Shown: piece by piece, positions 56,174-64,000 of the stretch | Position numbering within the stretch: the stretch's first letter is position 1 | How the letters are laid out: each line of letters begins with the position of its first letter | Assembly: GCA_934700345.1 (NCBI GenBank) | Contig: CAKUXP010000001.1 | Coordinates: 124,001 to 188,000 of the forward strand | Length of the DNA: 64,000 nucleotides | Origin: an uncultured Fibrobacter sp. | GTDB taxonomy: Bacteria > Fibrobacterota > Fibrobacteria > Fibrobacterales > Fibrobacteraceae | Direction of reading: 5' to 3' | The notes under the pieces: generated by a model | Seen by the model: the letters and a program-made list of their open reading frames with translations, nothing else | What the model was told of the DNA's origin: nothing | Databases searched by the model: none | Translations under genes and position numbers: made by a program

Positions 56174-59065
56174 TTGCCGCTTTTTGCCGTATTTCTTCTG
56201 TACTTGTTGGTTGCATCGGGGGCGTGGGCCGTAGAAAACGGCTATTCGAAGCTTTCCGAGGATTCCGTTCCTGTTTTTCGCGGCATCCCCTTTTTGAAAA
56301 GCGACTCTCTTTCGCCAAATGACGAAGGCGCATCGCGAGACTCCCTAAAGCTCGAAACGAGCGGCTCGAAAACCGTGCAGGTCATTTTGGGAGACGGCGG
56401 AACCGAAGTGAACCAGGAGCTGCATCTCTCTGTCCGGGGCGAAGCGACAAAGGGCGTCTATATCGATGCGCTTCTTTCGGATGTCGGACGCGAGGCGGGG
56501 GAAGAGCGGACTGCTACGCTCGAAGAAGTCGACGAGGTCCATTTTCGCGTCGAGACGGAACGCGGCTTCTTGCACTTGGGCGACATGGAATGGCGCGAAA
56601 CGGAACTGGGACTTTCGGGGCTTTCGCGGAATACTCTCGGAATTGCGGGTGGATTGAAACTCGGGCATTCCGAAATCCGGGGAGCCTATGGTTTCGATGA
56701 ACTGGAGCACGTCCATTCGACATTCCGCGGTGTCGATGGGGAACAGAAAGGCTATCTCCTTTCTTCGGGAACATCCGAAAGTTACCTGGTCGCCGTGCCG
56801 GGGTCGGAAACGGTTTTCCTGAACGGGAAAAGGCTTGTACGAAATGTCGATTACGCGGTAAACTACGCAGGCGGGATTCTCGATTTCCTGGGAACGCTCA
56901 TTCCCGGTTCGGAAGACGAAATCCGCGTGGAATTTGACGCATACAATTCCCAGGGAATGCAAATTCTTAAGGCGGCAGACGGAAAATATCGCGGGAAGAA
57001 TCTCTGGCTGGATGTCGTCGCGTTTGAACTCGCCAGCGATACGTCTCGGCTCAAGCGGCGAAGCTTGTCCGATGAAGACGTGGAAACCTTGCGGAAGGAT
57101 GACGGAGAAAATTTTGAACGACCGGATTCTCTCGGACCGCTTGCCCGTCCGAAGATGTTCCGCAGGGTAGGCGCCCGGATGCGTATCCAGCAGGGAAACC
57201 ATCTGTATGCGGACGGGGAAATCGACTACGGCAAGGCCGATACGAACATGTTCTCCCCGCGGATTGGCGGACCTTCCGGGCGTGCTTACCGCTGGCTCTT
57301 CTCGAACGACAGTACGGAATCCCAGAAATTCGTCCCTCTTCGGGTTATTCTCCGGGGAGATTACCAGGAGGATGGCTTTCGGCAAAACGATTTTCAGGGG
57401 TCTGTCCGCGACTGGGATTCCTATTCGTTGCGCGAGCTCTGGGATTTGGATAGCGCTTCGACGGAAGGTTCGTTGCGCCTCGATGAAATCTCTTTGCGCT
57501 TGAAGCTTCCCGCCAAGTTTTTCCTGGGAACGGAATGGGGGTACCGCCGAAGCCTGAGTGCGGGCGATGGCTGGAATTCTTCGCGTTTCCGCGGTTTCCT
57601 TGTACATCGGACTGCCGATATGTTCGGGGAAGTTTCCTTCGTACGCGTCGCTTCGTTCGACAGGTTTTCTTCGGAACGCTACCAGGGAATTATCCGGGGC
57701 GAAACCCGGGCAGGCTTTTTCCGCCCGTTCGGAAACGCTTCCTATTCTGTCTGGTTAAAAGATTCGGACGATCTTTCGAAAAGGCGCTCGGAAAAGGTGA
57801 ACGCCAAAAACGGTATTGAACTGGTCGGTGCGAACTGGAATACCGCAGGTTCTCTCTTTGGTACGCGGGTTCGGACGGGAAAAAACTTTTCATCGCTTCG
57901 GGATTCCATGAAGCAGGCGGGAGTCGAACATTCGGCAAGCTATGGCGGGCGAACAGTTTCCCTTTCGCATATCCTGCAATACAAGAGAACGGACCTCGAT
58001 ACTTCCGGGGCATCCAATTCCTGGATTTCCGAAGAATCCGTCCGTTTCGGCTCTTCTGCATCGGCGCTCTCCGGACGTGCCGCATACCGTCTAGGCCTCA
58101 CCCGCGAGGTTCCCTACGTTCCTATCTACAAGGCTGTCGCTCCGGGGACGGGAGATGTCCTGTTCGACAGTCTTTCCGGTGTATTTGTCGAAGGCGTCGA
58201 TAACGGAAACTTTGTCTATGAAGGAATGGGACGAAGCGATTCCGCAGATGCTGTCCGGGCAAGCTCGGCGAAGCTCTCCCTCGATGTAACCTTCCTTCCC
58301 CGGATGCTCGGCTTCTCCCGCGGGATCCTTCGCGATTTGGAGTTCTCGTTTAGCGGAGAAAGCGAGGGTCGCGATACGACGGGGAAAACCCTTTTTCTTC
58401 CGCCCGTCCTAAATTGCTCGCTCCGAAAGATGACCAGCGGTATTTTCAACGGGGAACTGTCGCTTCTGTGGACAGAGTTCAAAAACCGAGGATCCGCGGA
58501 GTATGCCGTCGGCGTAGAAAGCGAAAAGAGGAATACCGCAGGGGGGTATTTTGAAAACCGTTCCTGGCATCGGTTCACCGGTATCTATACCGGTCGGAAA
58601 AAAGAAACCTGGGAGCTTTCTCCCGGACTGGAGTTTGTCGATTTGCAGACGGTCCAGGAAATGGACTGGAAAATCTACGAGGTGACCGCCTCCTGGAAAA
58701 GGAAACTCCCGCTCCATTTGTACGTAATCCCGAAGGGTTGGCTTCGAAAAGGCGCCGGGGCGTACGAATCCGGGAATATGGATGCGTTTCTGCGCCAGGC
58801 TTCTTTTACGCTTGGCTACGATGACGATCGCCTTGTCCGGGCGTCCAACGAATTTAGCGCGACCTTTGTCTCGTCAGGAAATACCATCCTGCCGTATCAG
58901 ATGGTCTCGGGATTTGGCAAGGGAACGACTTTCCGAAATTCCTTATCGGCATCGGTCGATGCGAACGAGTATCTTTCTCTCGGTTTTTATTATGTCATCC
59001 GTTTCGGATCGGCGGAATCGGGAGTTTTCCAGAAAATGTCGATGGAGGCTCGCGCCTATTTCTAG
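56174..59065 (+). CDS. Large outer membrane protein with SprA-like repeats
   Basis: A 963-residue protein with a signal peptide (PLFAVFLLYLLVASGAWA) and a barrel-like C-terminus ending in MEARAYF. About residues 200-256 contain YLVAVPGSETVFLNGKRL and NVDYAVNYAGGILDFLG, close to the repeated module of SprA, the gliding and T9SS translocon protein (about 2,400 residues). The rest is alternating beta sequence. SprA itself is much longer, so this is a related, smaller protein. The TTG start at 56174 follows AGGGA, 3 bases after the DUF2914 stop. Confidence 0.75.
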   Translation: MPLFAVFLLYLLVASGAWAVENGYSKLSEDSVPVFRGIPFLKSDSLSPNDEGASRDSLKLETSGSKTVQVILGDGGTEVNQELHLSVRGEATKGVYIDALLSDVGREAGEERTATLEEVDEVHFRVETERGFLHLGDMEWRETELGLSGLSRNTLGIAGGLKLGHSEIRGAYGFDELEHVHSTFRGVDGEQKGYLLSSGTSESYLVAVPGSETVFLNGKRLVRNVDYAVNYAGGILDFLGTLIPGSEDEIRVEFDAYNSQGMQILKAADGKYRGKNLWLDVVAFELASDTSRLKRRSLSDEDVETLRKDDGENFERPDSLGPLARPKMFRRVGARMRIQQGNHLYADGEIDYGKADTNMFSPRIGGPSGRAYRWLFSNDSTESQKFVPLRVILRGDYQEDGFRQNDFQGSVRDWDSYSLRELWDLDSASTEGSLRLDEISLRLKLPAKFFLGTEWGYRRSLSAGDGWNSSRFRGFLVHRTADMFGEVSFVRVASFDRFSSERYQGIIRGETRAGFFRPFGNASYSVWLKDSDDLSKRRSEKVNAKNGIELVGANWNTAGSLFGTRVRTGKNFSSLRDSMKQAGVEHSASYGGRTVSLSHILQYKRTDLDTSGASNSWISEESVRFGSSASALSGRAAYRLGLTREVPYVPIYKAVAPGTGDVLFDSLSGVFVEGVDNGNFVYEGMGRSDSADAVRASSAKLSLDVTFLPRMLGFSRGILRDLEFSFSGESEGRDTTGKTLFLPPVLNCSLRKMTSGIFNGELSLLWTEFKNRGSAEYAVGVESEKRNTAGGYFENRSWHRFTGIYTGRKKETWELSPGLEFVDLQTVQEMDWKIYEVTASWKRKLPLHLYVIPKGWLRKGAGAYESGNMDAFLRQASFTLGYDDDRLVRASNEFSATFVSSGNTILPYQMVSGFGKGTTFRNSLSASVDANEYLSLGFYYVIRFGSAESGVFQKMSMEARAYF

Positions 59066-59072
59066 GATCTTG

Positions 59073-60431
59073 ATGAAAAAGCTTTTTCTTACCGTCCTCT
59101 TCTTTTTCGCCTGTGCATATTCCTCGGAATGTGTCGTAAAAAAGGTCACAACCTTCGGCGATATCGACGAGAAATTCGGGGAAAACTTCTCGAACCGTTC
59201 ATGCGGGGAGCTTGAACGGGACGTGCGCGATTTGGTCGATGCGCTTTCCGAAAACGGCTATCCCTTTGCAAAAGCTTCGTATTCGATTGATTCTACGGGA
59301 TTTGCATTCGTAAGGCTGGAACGGGGGAATGCCTGGGTCTGGGCATCGGCAGAAAACAGGGAATATTCCAAAAGCAGGAAAGAGACGTTTTCCCGTCTTT
59401 CCGGGCTTGAAGCGGGAAGCCTGGTCCGCCTTTCGGATCTCGAACGTGCCGAGCGCAAACTGATCCGGACAGGATACTTTGAGTCGACCGCACCGCCGAA
59501 ACTCTTTCGGGACTCGGTCCGAAGCAGGCTTTTCCCTGTCTTTTCGATGCGCGACCTTTCCGTCAACAGCGTGGAAGGCTTTGTGTCGTATGCGAGCGGC
59601 GAAGACGGAGGCTTTGCGGGAAACATCGAACTTTCCCTTTACAACATAAGAGGTACGGGGCGCAACCTAAATGTTTCGGGTGTGTCCGGTGACTGGGAAC
59701 GTTCCGTATCCGCATTGTACAAGGAACCGTGGCTTTTCGGAAGCGGTTGGAGCGGAATTGTACGCGCCTCGTTCCAGGATGATTCGACATCGCGCGAAGC
59801 GCTTCTCGAAGCGGGCCTTTCTCGAAGCGTCGGATTCTTCTTTGAATTTGCCGTTCTCGGTGGTATCGGTAACGACCGCCTGGCCTATACGCTCGAAACG
59901 GAATTTAAAAACATGGATCGAATCGTCTTGCCGCGGCACGGACAGCGTCTTTCGGGGATATTTCGCGTGACTAGGGAACGTTCGGATTCTTCCCATGCAT
60001 TCATTACGGATCTCCATGCGGACGGCGAGTTTTTCACTCCGCTATCCCGGGGGGTTGTCCTGCATTCGTCATTTTCTGTCGGAACGCTTTTGCCGACGGA
60101 TCGCCAATTCAGAAAGAGCCTTCTCTTTTCCCTCGGCGGATTGAAAAACCTCAAGGGATATCGACCGGGATTTTTCCGAACGCGCGCCTATGGAATTTCG
60201 GAACTGGATTTACAATGGCGCGTGATGGAAAATCTGGCCCTGCATGGTTTTCTGGAACCCGGATTGCATCGCGCGGAGGCGCCGGCACATGGCTGGTCCG
60301 ACACTTACAGCTACGGACTTGGAATTTCGCAATATCGCGCTTCCTGGAGTTTCTCGCTTTTTTACGCACTCCACCGCGGGGCGGGAGCGCTAGACGGTCT
60401 TCTCCATTTCGGGATCAAGGCGCTGTTTTAA
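59073..60431 (+). CDS. Omp85-family outer membrane protein (TamA/BamA-like)
   Basis: A 452-residue protein with a signal (MKKLFLTVLFFFACAYSSEC) and a short POTRA-containing periplasmic part (about residues 25-160). The C-terminal barrel has the Omp85 motif LGGLKNLKGYRPGFF (about residues 356-370), corresponding to GGxxxLRGY. It is shorter than BamA (about 800) and close to TamA (about 577). The start is the ATG at 59073; reading further upstream is inside the previous gene. It is the last gene of this run and 7 bases after it. It may assemble or anchor the larger protein upstream. Confidence 0.85.
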   Translation: MKKLFLTVLFFFACAYSSECVVKKVTTFGDIDEKFGENFSNRSCGELERDVRDLVDALSENGYPFAKASYSIDSTGFAFVRLERGNAWVWASAENREYSKSRKETFSRLSGLEAGSLVRLSDLERAERKLIRTGYFESTAPPKLFRDSVRSRLFPVFSMRDLSVNSVEGFVSYASGEDGGFAGNIELSLYNIRGTGRNLNVSGVSGDWERSVSALYKEPWLFGSGWSGIVRASFQDDSTSREALLEAGLSRSVGFFFEFAVLGGIGNDRLAYTLETEFKNMDRIVLPRHGQRLSGIFRVTRERSDSSHAFITDLHADGEFFTPLSRGVVLHSSFSVGTLLPTDRQFRKSLLFSLGGLKNLKGYRPGFFRTRAYGISELDLQWRVMENLALHGFLEPGLHRAEAPAHGWSDTYSYGLGISQYRASWSFSLFYALHRGAGALDGLLHFGIKALF

Positions 60432-60538
60432 GGTCTGCAAAATCATTGGGGCTATCCCGACAATGGCGGCATAGCGAGCTTTTCCTCGATAGAAAAGCCA
60501 GGCCTGCATAAAACCACAGGTCGCGCGGCGGTTATTCC

Positions 60539-61525
60539 CTAATTCCTAATCTCGCCGCAATCCCAGATTGGTCGCTTGGAGCTTTCGCCGGCGACTTCCC
60601 GGACAAGCCTCGGGACGAGGTATCCCGGCAAGGCGTTCCGCAAATTTTCCATAATCCGCAGCGCTTCCGCATCCGAAATTTCAAAGTGGGCGACACCTGT
60701 CGCATGGTCGAGCTGGTGCAGGTAGTAGGGGAGAACATCTTGTTCAAAAAGCTTTTGGGAGAGCTCCACGAGAATTTCCGCAGAATCGTTTATGCCTTTC
60801 AGGAGTGCCGACTGGTTGAGAAGATGCGCCCCGAGTTTCCGAAGCGATTCCAGTACGGTTGCCGACATATCGTCTAGTTCGTTCGGATGGTTTACGTGCG
60901 TGACAACGACCAGTTTCTTTTTTTCCGCAACCTTGCGTAGCGGTCCGAGCAGGGAATTTTTGCCGTTTTCGGAAAGGACTTGCGGATAGGTGACAGGAAT
61001 CCGCGTGTGGATTCGGACTGTGCGGACTTGGTCGTGTCCAAGAATTTCGTTGGCAAGCGCTTCGAAGTTTTGCCGCGAAAGCATTAGCGGATCGCCGCCC
61101 GAAAAAATTACTTCGTGGATGTCGTGATGTTCCGAAAGCCAATCGGAAAGCCGGGATGGAAAATTTTCTGGAGCGCACCGCGACTCCGCTCTCCGGAAAC
61201 AGAACCGGCAATGCAGGCTGCAGGCGAAAGTCGGCTCGACGAGAACGCGCCCCTTGTATTTTTGCAGGATGCCCGGAGCCTTTTCGCTAGAAGCGTCGCC
61301 GACCGGATCGTCCGAAAACCCTTCGACAATGCGGTTTTCGTCTTCGGTGGGTAAAATTTCCCGCAAGAGCGGATCTTTCGGGTCGCCTTTCCGTATCTTG
61401 GAAACAAAATGCCTGGAGGCAAGAAAGGAAAATCGGGAGTTCGCAACCTGGGTTTTGGGTTCCGGCAGTTCCAAAAAGGCGAATAGTTCTTTCAAACTGG
61501 TAAAAAACGGCGTTGCTTGTGTCAT
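60539..61525 (-). CDS. epmB: EF-P beta-lysylation protein EpmB (KamA-type radical SAM)
   Basis: Radical SAM lysine 2,3-aminomutase-like enzyme of 328 residues. The cluster motif is FACSLHCRFCFRRA (CxxxCxxC). It has the short EpmB form, whereas KamA (about 410 residues) has an added C-terminal zinc-binding part. FSGGDPLMLSRQNFEAL and HPNELDDMSATVLESL are family blocks. It is divergent from efp with a 51-base gap, consistent with modification of the EF-P lysine. epmA is not in the window. TAGATTTG (61553-61546) lies 20 bases upstream of its ATG. Confidence 0.9.
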   Translation of the reverse strand: MTQATPFFTSLKELFAFLELPEPKTQVANSRFSFLASRHFVSKIRKGDPKDPLLREILPTEDENRIVEGFSDDPVGDASSEKAPGILQKYKGRVLVEPTFACSLHCRFCFRRAESRCAPENFPSRLSDWLSEHHDIHEVIFSGGDPLMLSRQNFEALANEILGHDQVRTVRIHTRIPVTYPQVLSENGKNSLLGPLRKVAEKKKLVVVTHVNHPNELDDMSATVLESLRKLGAHLLNQSALLKGINDSAEILVELSQKLFEQDVLPYYLHQLDHATGVAHFEISDAEALRIMENLRNALPGYLVPRLVREVAGESSKRPIWDCGEIRN

Positions 61526-61545
61526 ATTTTTTCTATTTTTTCTTT

Positions 61546-61553
61546 CAAATCTA
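61546..61553 (-). promoter_or_regulatory. Candidate -7 promoter element of epmB (TAGATTTG)
   Basis: TAGATTTG on the minus strand, 20 bases before the epmB ATG, in the gap shared with efp. Confidence 0.4.
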
Positions 61554-61576
61554 AATCTTTTCGATGAGGCATATTT

Positions 61577-62143
61577 ATGGGTACAGTCAGTACAAACGAG
61601 TTCCGCAAAAAGTTGAAGATAATCGTCGATGGCCAGCCGTGGATGATCGTCGATAACCAGTTCGTGAAGCCCGGCAAGGGACAGGCGTTCAACCGCGTTC
61701 GCATCAAGAACTTGATTACGGGCCGTACTCTCGAACGCACATGGAAGAGCGGCGATACCGTCGAAGAGGCCGAGGTCACTTACACGGAAATGACTTATCT
61801 CTACAACGACGGAGCGACCTGGTTTTTTATGGACAACACGTCGATGGAAACGATGGAAATCCCGAAGGACGCTCTGAACGGTGCGGATGTCTGGCTTCTG
61901 GACAATGCGACCGTGCAGGTCACCTGGTGGGACGGCAAGGCTATCGAAGTCATTCCGCCGACCTTTGTCGAGATGACGATTACTTCCGCGCCTCCTGCAG
62001 TCCAGGGCAATACGAGCGGTAACGTGATGCGCGAAGCGGTCCTCGAAACAGGCGCCAAGGTGATGATACCGCTCTTCATCCAGGAAGGCATGAAGATCAA
62101 GGTGGATACGCGTGACGGTTCCTACGTGGAACGCGCCAAGTAA
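61577..62143 (+). CDS. efp: Elongation factor P
   Basis: Translation factor that relieves stalling at polyproline, 188 residues. The modified lysine is in FVKPGKGQAFNRVR (about residue 34), the same KPGKGQ context as E. coli, where EpmA and EpmB add beta-lysine. KOW and OB domains follow, ending VMIPLFIQEGMKIKVDTRDG. GAGG lies 9 bases before the ATG. The C-terminal R-Y-V-E block (GSYVERA) is typical. A strong terminator follows. Confidence 0.96.
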   Translation: MGTVSTNEFRKKLKIIVDGQPWMIVDNQFVKPGKGQAFNRVRIKNLITGRTLERTWKSGDTVEEAEVTYTEMTYLYNDGATWFFMDNTSMETMEIPKDALNGADVWLLDNATVQVTWWDGKAIEVIPPTFVEMTITSAPPAVQGNTSGNVMREAVLETGAKVMIPLFIQEGMKIKVDTRDGSYVERAK

Positions 62144-62163
62144 TCCTTGTAGTTTTTAACGTA

Positions 62164-62200
62164 AAGCGCCCGGACGGAATGTCCGGGCGCTTCGCATTTT
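62164..62200 (+). terminator. Intrinsic terminator of efp
   Basis: AAGCGCCCGGAC-GGAAT-GTCCGGGCGCTT (12-bp perfect stem) followed by CGCATTTTT, 20 bases after the efp stop. Confidence 0.85.
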
Positions 62201-62306
62201 TCGCGGTAATCCATTTGCAATGCGGAGCTTTTCGTTTTCTCGCAAGCTTTGACACGGTTCGCTTTAAAACCCCGTTTACCGTGTTTCGAGAACTAAATGT
62301 CCAAGC

Positions 62307-62930
62307 CTAGGATTTGTCAGCGAAGCCTGTCAGTTCCGCAACCCATTTTTCCTTTGCTCGGGTGAGCTTCTCGATGGACGCATCATCGGCACCGCTCGAA
62401 TCGCGCAAGGACTTGAGTTCCCTGTAACCGTCGAGCATTTTTTCGGCAGCGGCGTGTTCCGGGATGAGCTTTTTCAGGGAACTTTCGATTTTCTCGTCGG
62501 AGTAGAGACGCAATACGCCCTGAAGATACGCTTTGACAAAGCCGTCCCTGTCGCCCGAATCCTTCATTTTTTTTGCTTCGGCAAATTCGAACGGCTCGAT
62601 CCGGTCCATCCATTCGGATTCCTTCGCATAAAGATCGTTATCAAGGGCTATCGCGTTTTCTTCCCTGCCTAGCCGGAGTTGTTCCGCAAGCAGCGGTCGG
62701 TAAGATTCGATATCCGTAGCGATTCCTTCATCCTTTAGAAAATTTCCCAGATTTTGCAGGTTCCTTTCGGAAGGCGTTTCCAGGACGCGTTCCTTTAAAA
62801 TGGCGAGTTTCGTTTCGCGGGGAAGTTTTACGAAATTTTCGTTATCGAGCTCCGTTTCGCGATGTCGCAGGATAAACGCCCGGAAAAGGATCAAGGCGAG
62901 GGCGATTGTAAAGAGAATGGCGGCGGTCAT
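62307..62930 (-). CDS. Membrane-anchored protein of unknown function
   Basis: A 207-residue protein with one N-terminal helix (AAILFTIALALILFRAFIL) and a helical, charged remainder that may form TPR-like pairs (AKKMKDSGDRDGFVKAYLQG). I recognise no family. A TAATTTTC element lies 5 bases before the ATG with no clear ribosome-binding site. It is convergent with efp across the terminator. Confidence 0.65.
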   Translation of the reverse strand: MTAAILFTIALALILFRAFILRHRETELDNENFVKLPRETKLAILKERVLETPSERNLQNLGNFLKDEGIATDIESYRPLLAEQLRLGREENAIALDNDLYAKESEWMDRIEPFEFAEAKKMKDSGDRDGFVKAYLQGVLRLYSDEKIESSLKKLIPEHAAAEKMLDGYRELKSLRDSSGADDASIEKLTRAKEKWVAELTGFADKS

Positions 62931-63080
62931 GCCGGAAAATTAAAAAAAAGAGGTGGATTTTTCGAAAAAGGAAATTTAATCGGTGAAAAATTTCATCCGG
63001 AGGGGCATGTTTTTGTGGATTTTTGGTAAAAAAAGTGTTTCAAAAGGGGGCGCTTAAAAGGAAAAGATTTATATTTAGGG

Positions 63081-63092
63081 GGAATATATTCC
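63081..63092. repeat. Perfect palindrome in the leader of the fibro-slime gene
   Basis: GGAATATATTCC, 12 bases, 25 bases before the ATG at 63117. It may be an operator or a chance palindrome. Confidence 0.35.
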
Positions 63093-63116
63093 TACACCTT
63101 TGGTGGAGAAGACTAG

Positions 63117-64000
63117 ATGAAGAAAAAAATTTTGATGTTCTCGACGGTGCTTGCCGCAGGTTCGCTGATGACCGCCCAGGCGCAAGTGACCAATTTGGAT
63201 ATTTCCCTGGACGTGATTGTCCGCGACTTCCAGCCGAACCATCCAGACTTTGAGAACTTCTCGGAAGAATCCGTCAAGAATGCGCAGGGCATCTATAATT
63301 CCGGGCTTCCTGGCTATGATATCAACTGGTTCAATTTGGCCGCCTACCACAACACCTGCGGCAACAAGGAATCCTTGGCTGGAGTCGCTATCGGAAAGGA
63401 CGGGCTTCCGCTTGCCGTAAACCCGTTGCTCCCGCCTTACTTGCAGCAACAATCAACCTCGACGGGCATTCTCACCTACGGACAGTGCAGCAGTCCTTCG
63501 ATTCCAGGTGTCAAGAACCAGCGAGGTTTCGGTTCCAATTCGGCCGCCCAGTTCACCGGCGTCCAAAAGAATACCTGTCCAGGTGGCATGTACTGGGAAA
63601 ACCCCGTCTATTATACGCCAGGCATGGTCCAGCCGTACCTGACATTTGATTCCGACCCGACGACCGGCGAACCGCTCTATTTGGAAGGTGCGCACATCCA
63701 CAAGCTGAACGAAGCCTGCGACAATGCAAACTTCGGCCAGTGGTTTGAGGACGTTCCGGGAATCAATAAAACTTCCAAAACAACGTTAGACATTCCTAGC
63801 GCATCCGATAATCCCAAGTACAAGGAACTTGACAAGAACTACAATAACGGCGGCTACTTCCCGCTCGACGTAATTGATCCCGCTTCGCAGATGCGGACAG
63901 GTATGGCTCCGGGCACGGACCAGTGGGGACCACAGAGCTTTTCGATTTTCTGCCCTCCGTATAACTACCAATATGCGAATACGCAGGAAGACTTTTTAGG
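63117..64000 (+). CDS. Fibro-slime domain protein (3' end outside window)
   Basis: The frame is open from the ATG at 63117 to the right edge, giving 294 visible residues. The signal peptide MKKKILMFSTVLAAGSLMTA ends with a QA-QV site. The next residues LDISLDVIVRDFQPNHPDFE, then FSEESVKNAQGIYNSGLPGY, match the start of the Fibrobacter fibro-slime domain (TIGR02148), known from slime and cellulose-adhesion proteins. Cysteines at intervals (NTCGNKE, GQCSSP, NTCPGG) suggest disulfides. Fibro-slime proteins are surface-exposed and often carry further modules, which cannot be seen here. GGTGGAG lies upstream of the ATG. Confidence 0.88.
   Translation, partial: MKKKILMFSTVLAAGSLMTAQAQVTNLDISLDVIVRDFQPNHPDFENFSEESVKNAQGIYNSGLPGYDINWFNLAAYHNTCGNKESLAGVAIGKDGLPLAVNPLLPPYLQQQSTSTGILTYGQCSSPSIPGVKNQRGFGSNSAAQFTGVQKNTCPGGMYWENPVYYTPGMVQPYLTFDSDPTTGEPLYLEGAHIHKLNEACDNANFGQWFEDVPGINKTSKTTLDIPSASDNPKYKELDKNYNNGGYFPLDVIDPASQMRTGMAPGTDQWGPQSFSIFCPPYNYQYANTQEDFL

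Overview
This window is chromosomal DNA from a member of the Fibrobacteraceae, a Fibrobacter-like, Gram-negative, diderm bacterium. The strongest taxonomic marker is the right-hand gene, which runs off the window and begins with a signal peptide followed by the fibro-slime domain start that is typical of Fibrobacter. Serine-rich lipoproteins, T9SS-like C-terminal domains, LpxD, Omp85 and a mitochondrial-type aconitase fit this assignment. The DNA looks more GC-rich than published F. succinogenes, so I do not name a species. No rRNA, insertion sequence, phage, integrase or CRISPR array is visible. The genes are mostly core or envelope genes with a consistent base composition.

Layout. 1-4.4 kb: the end of a sugar-type ABC importer operon (binding protein, MalF-like permease, MalG-like permease), in which the MalG-like subunit carries a very large extracytoplasmic beta-propeller insertion. 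4.4-7.8 kb: a DUF2062-DUF1015 fusion, a putative outer membrane protein and a small lipoprotein. 7.8-16.2 kb: smc, an initiator tRNA, and the minus-strand run rnz-like, trmB, recN, pgsA-like. 16.2-22.3 kb: a small membrane protein, rmuC, a small unknown protein, prfC, a CapA-like lipoprotein and a COG0523 GTPase. 22.3-30.6 kb: rpsD, a lipoprotein plus pectate-lyase-like exoprotein pair, argF, a HAD protein and an unknown protein. 30.6-37.8 kb: an aspartoacylase homologue, a divergent UvrA paralogue coupled to yihY, a lipoprotein, a diacylglycerol-kinase-like protein and lpxD. 38-43.6 kb: sufB with an altered NifU, a frameshifted patatin and aconitase. 43.7-48.8 kb: an orphan EcoRI-type DNA methyltransferase, ruvB-ruvA, and a barrel plus lipoprotein pair. 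48.9-54.1 kb: a coupled YkgJ/SprT-like/FliB-like operon, a DegT aminotransferase, cysQ and rpsT. 54.2-60.4 kb: an MglA-type GTPase, a roadblock protein, a DUF2914 protein, a 963-residue outer membrane protein and an Omp85 protein, all in one direction. 60.5-64 kb: epmB and efp (divergent), an unknown membrane-anchored protein, and the fibro-slime gene.

The most unusual items are the sensor-like propeller built into an ABC permease, the MglA/MglB envelope cluster, the FliB/SprT/YkgJ operon (Fibrobacter is not known to make flagella), a shared TTGACA-N5-TGTCAA operator in front of rmuC and the orphan methyltransferase, and repeated TAnnTTTG promoter elements very close to start codons, which suggest a Bacteroidota-like promoter code and partly leaderless transcription.
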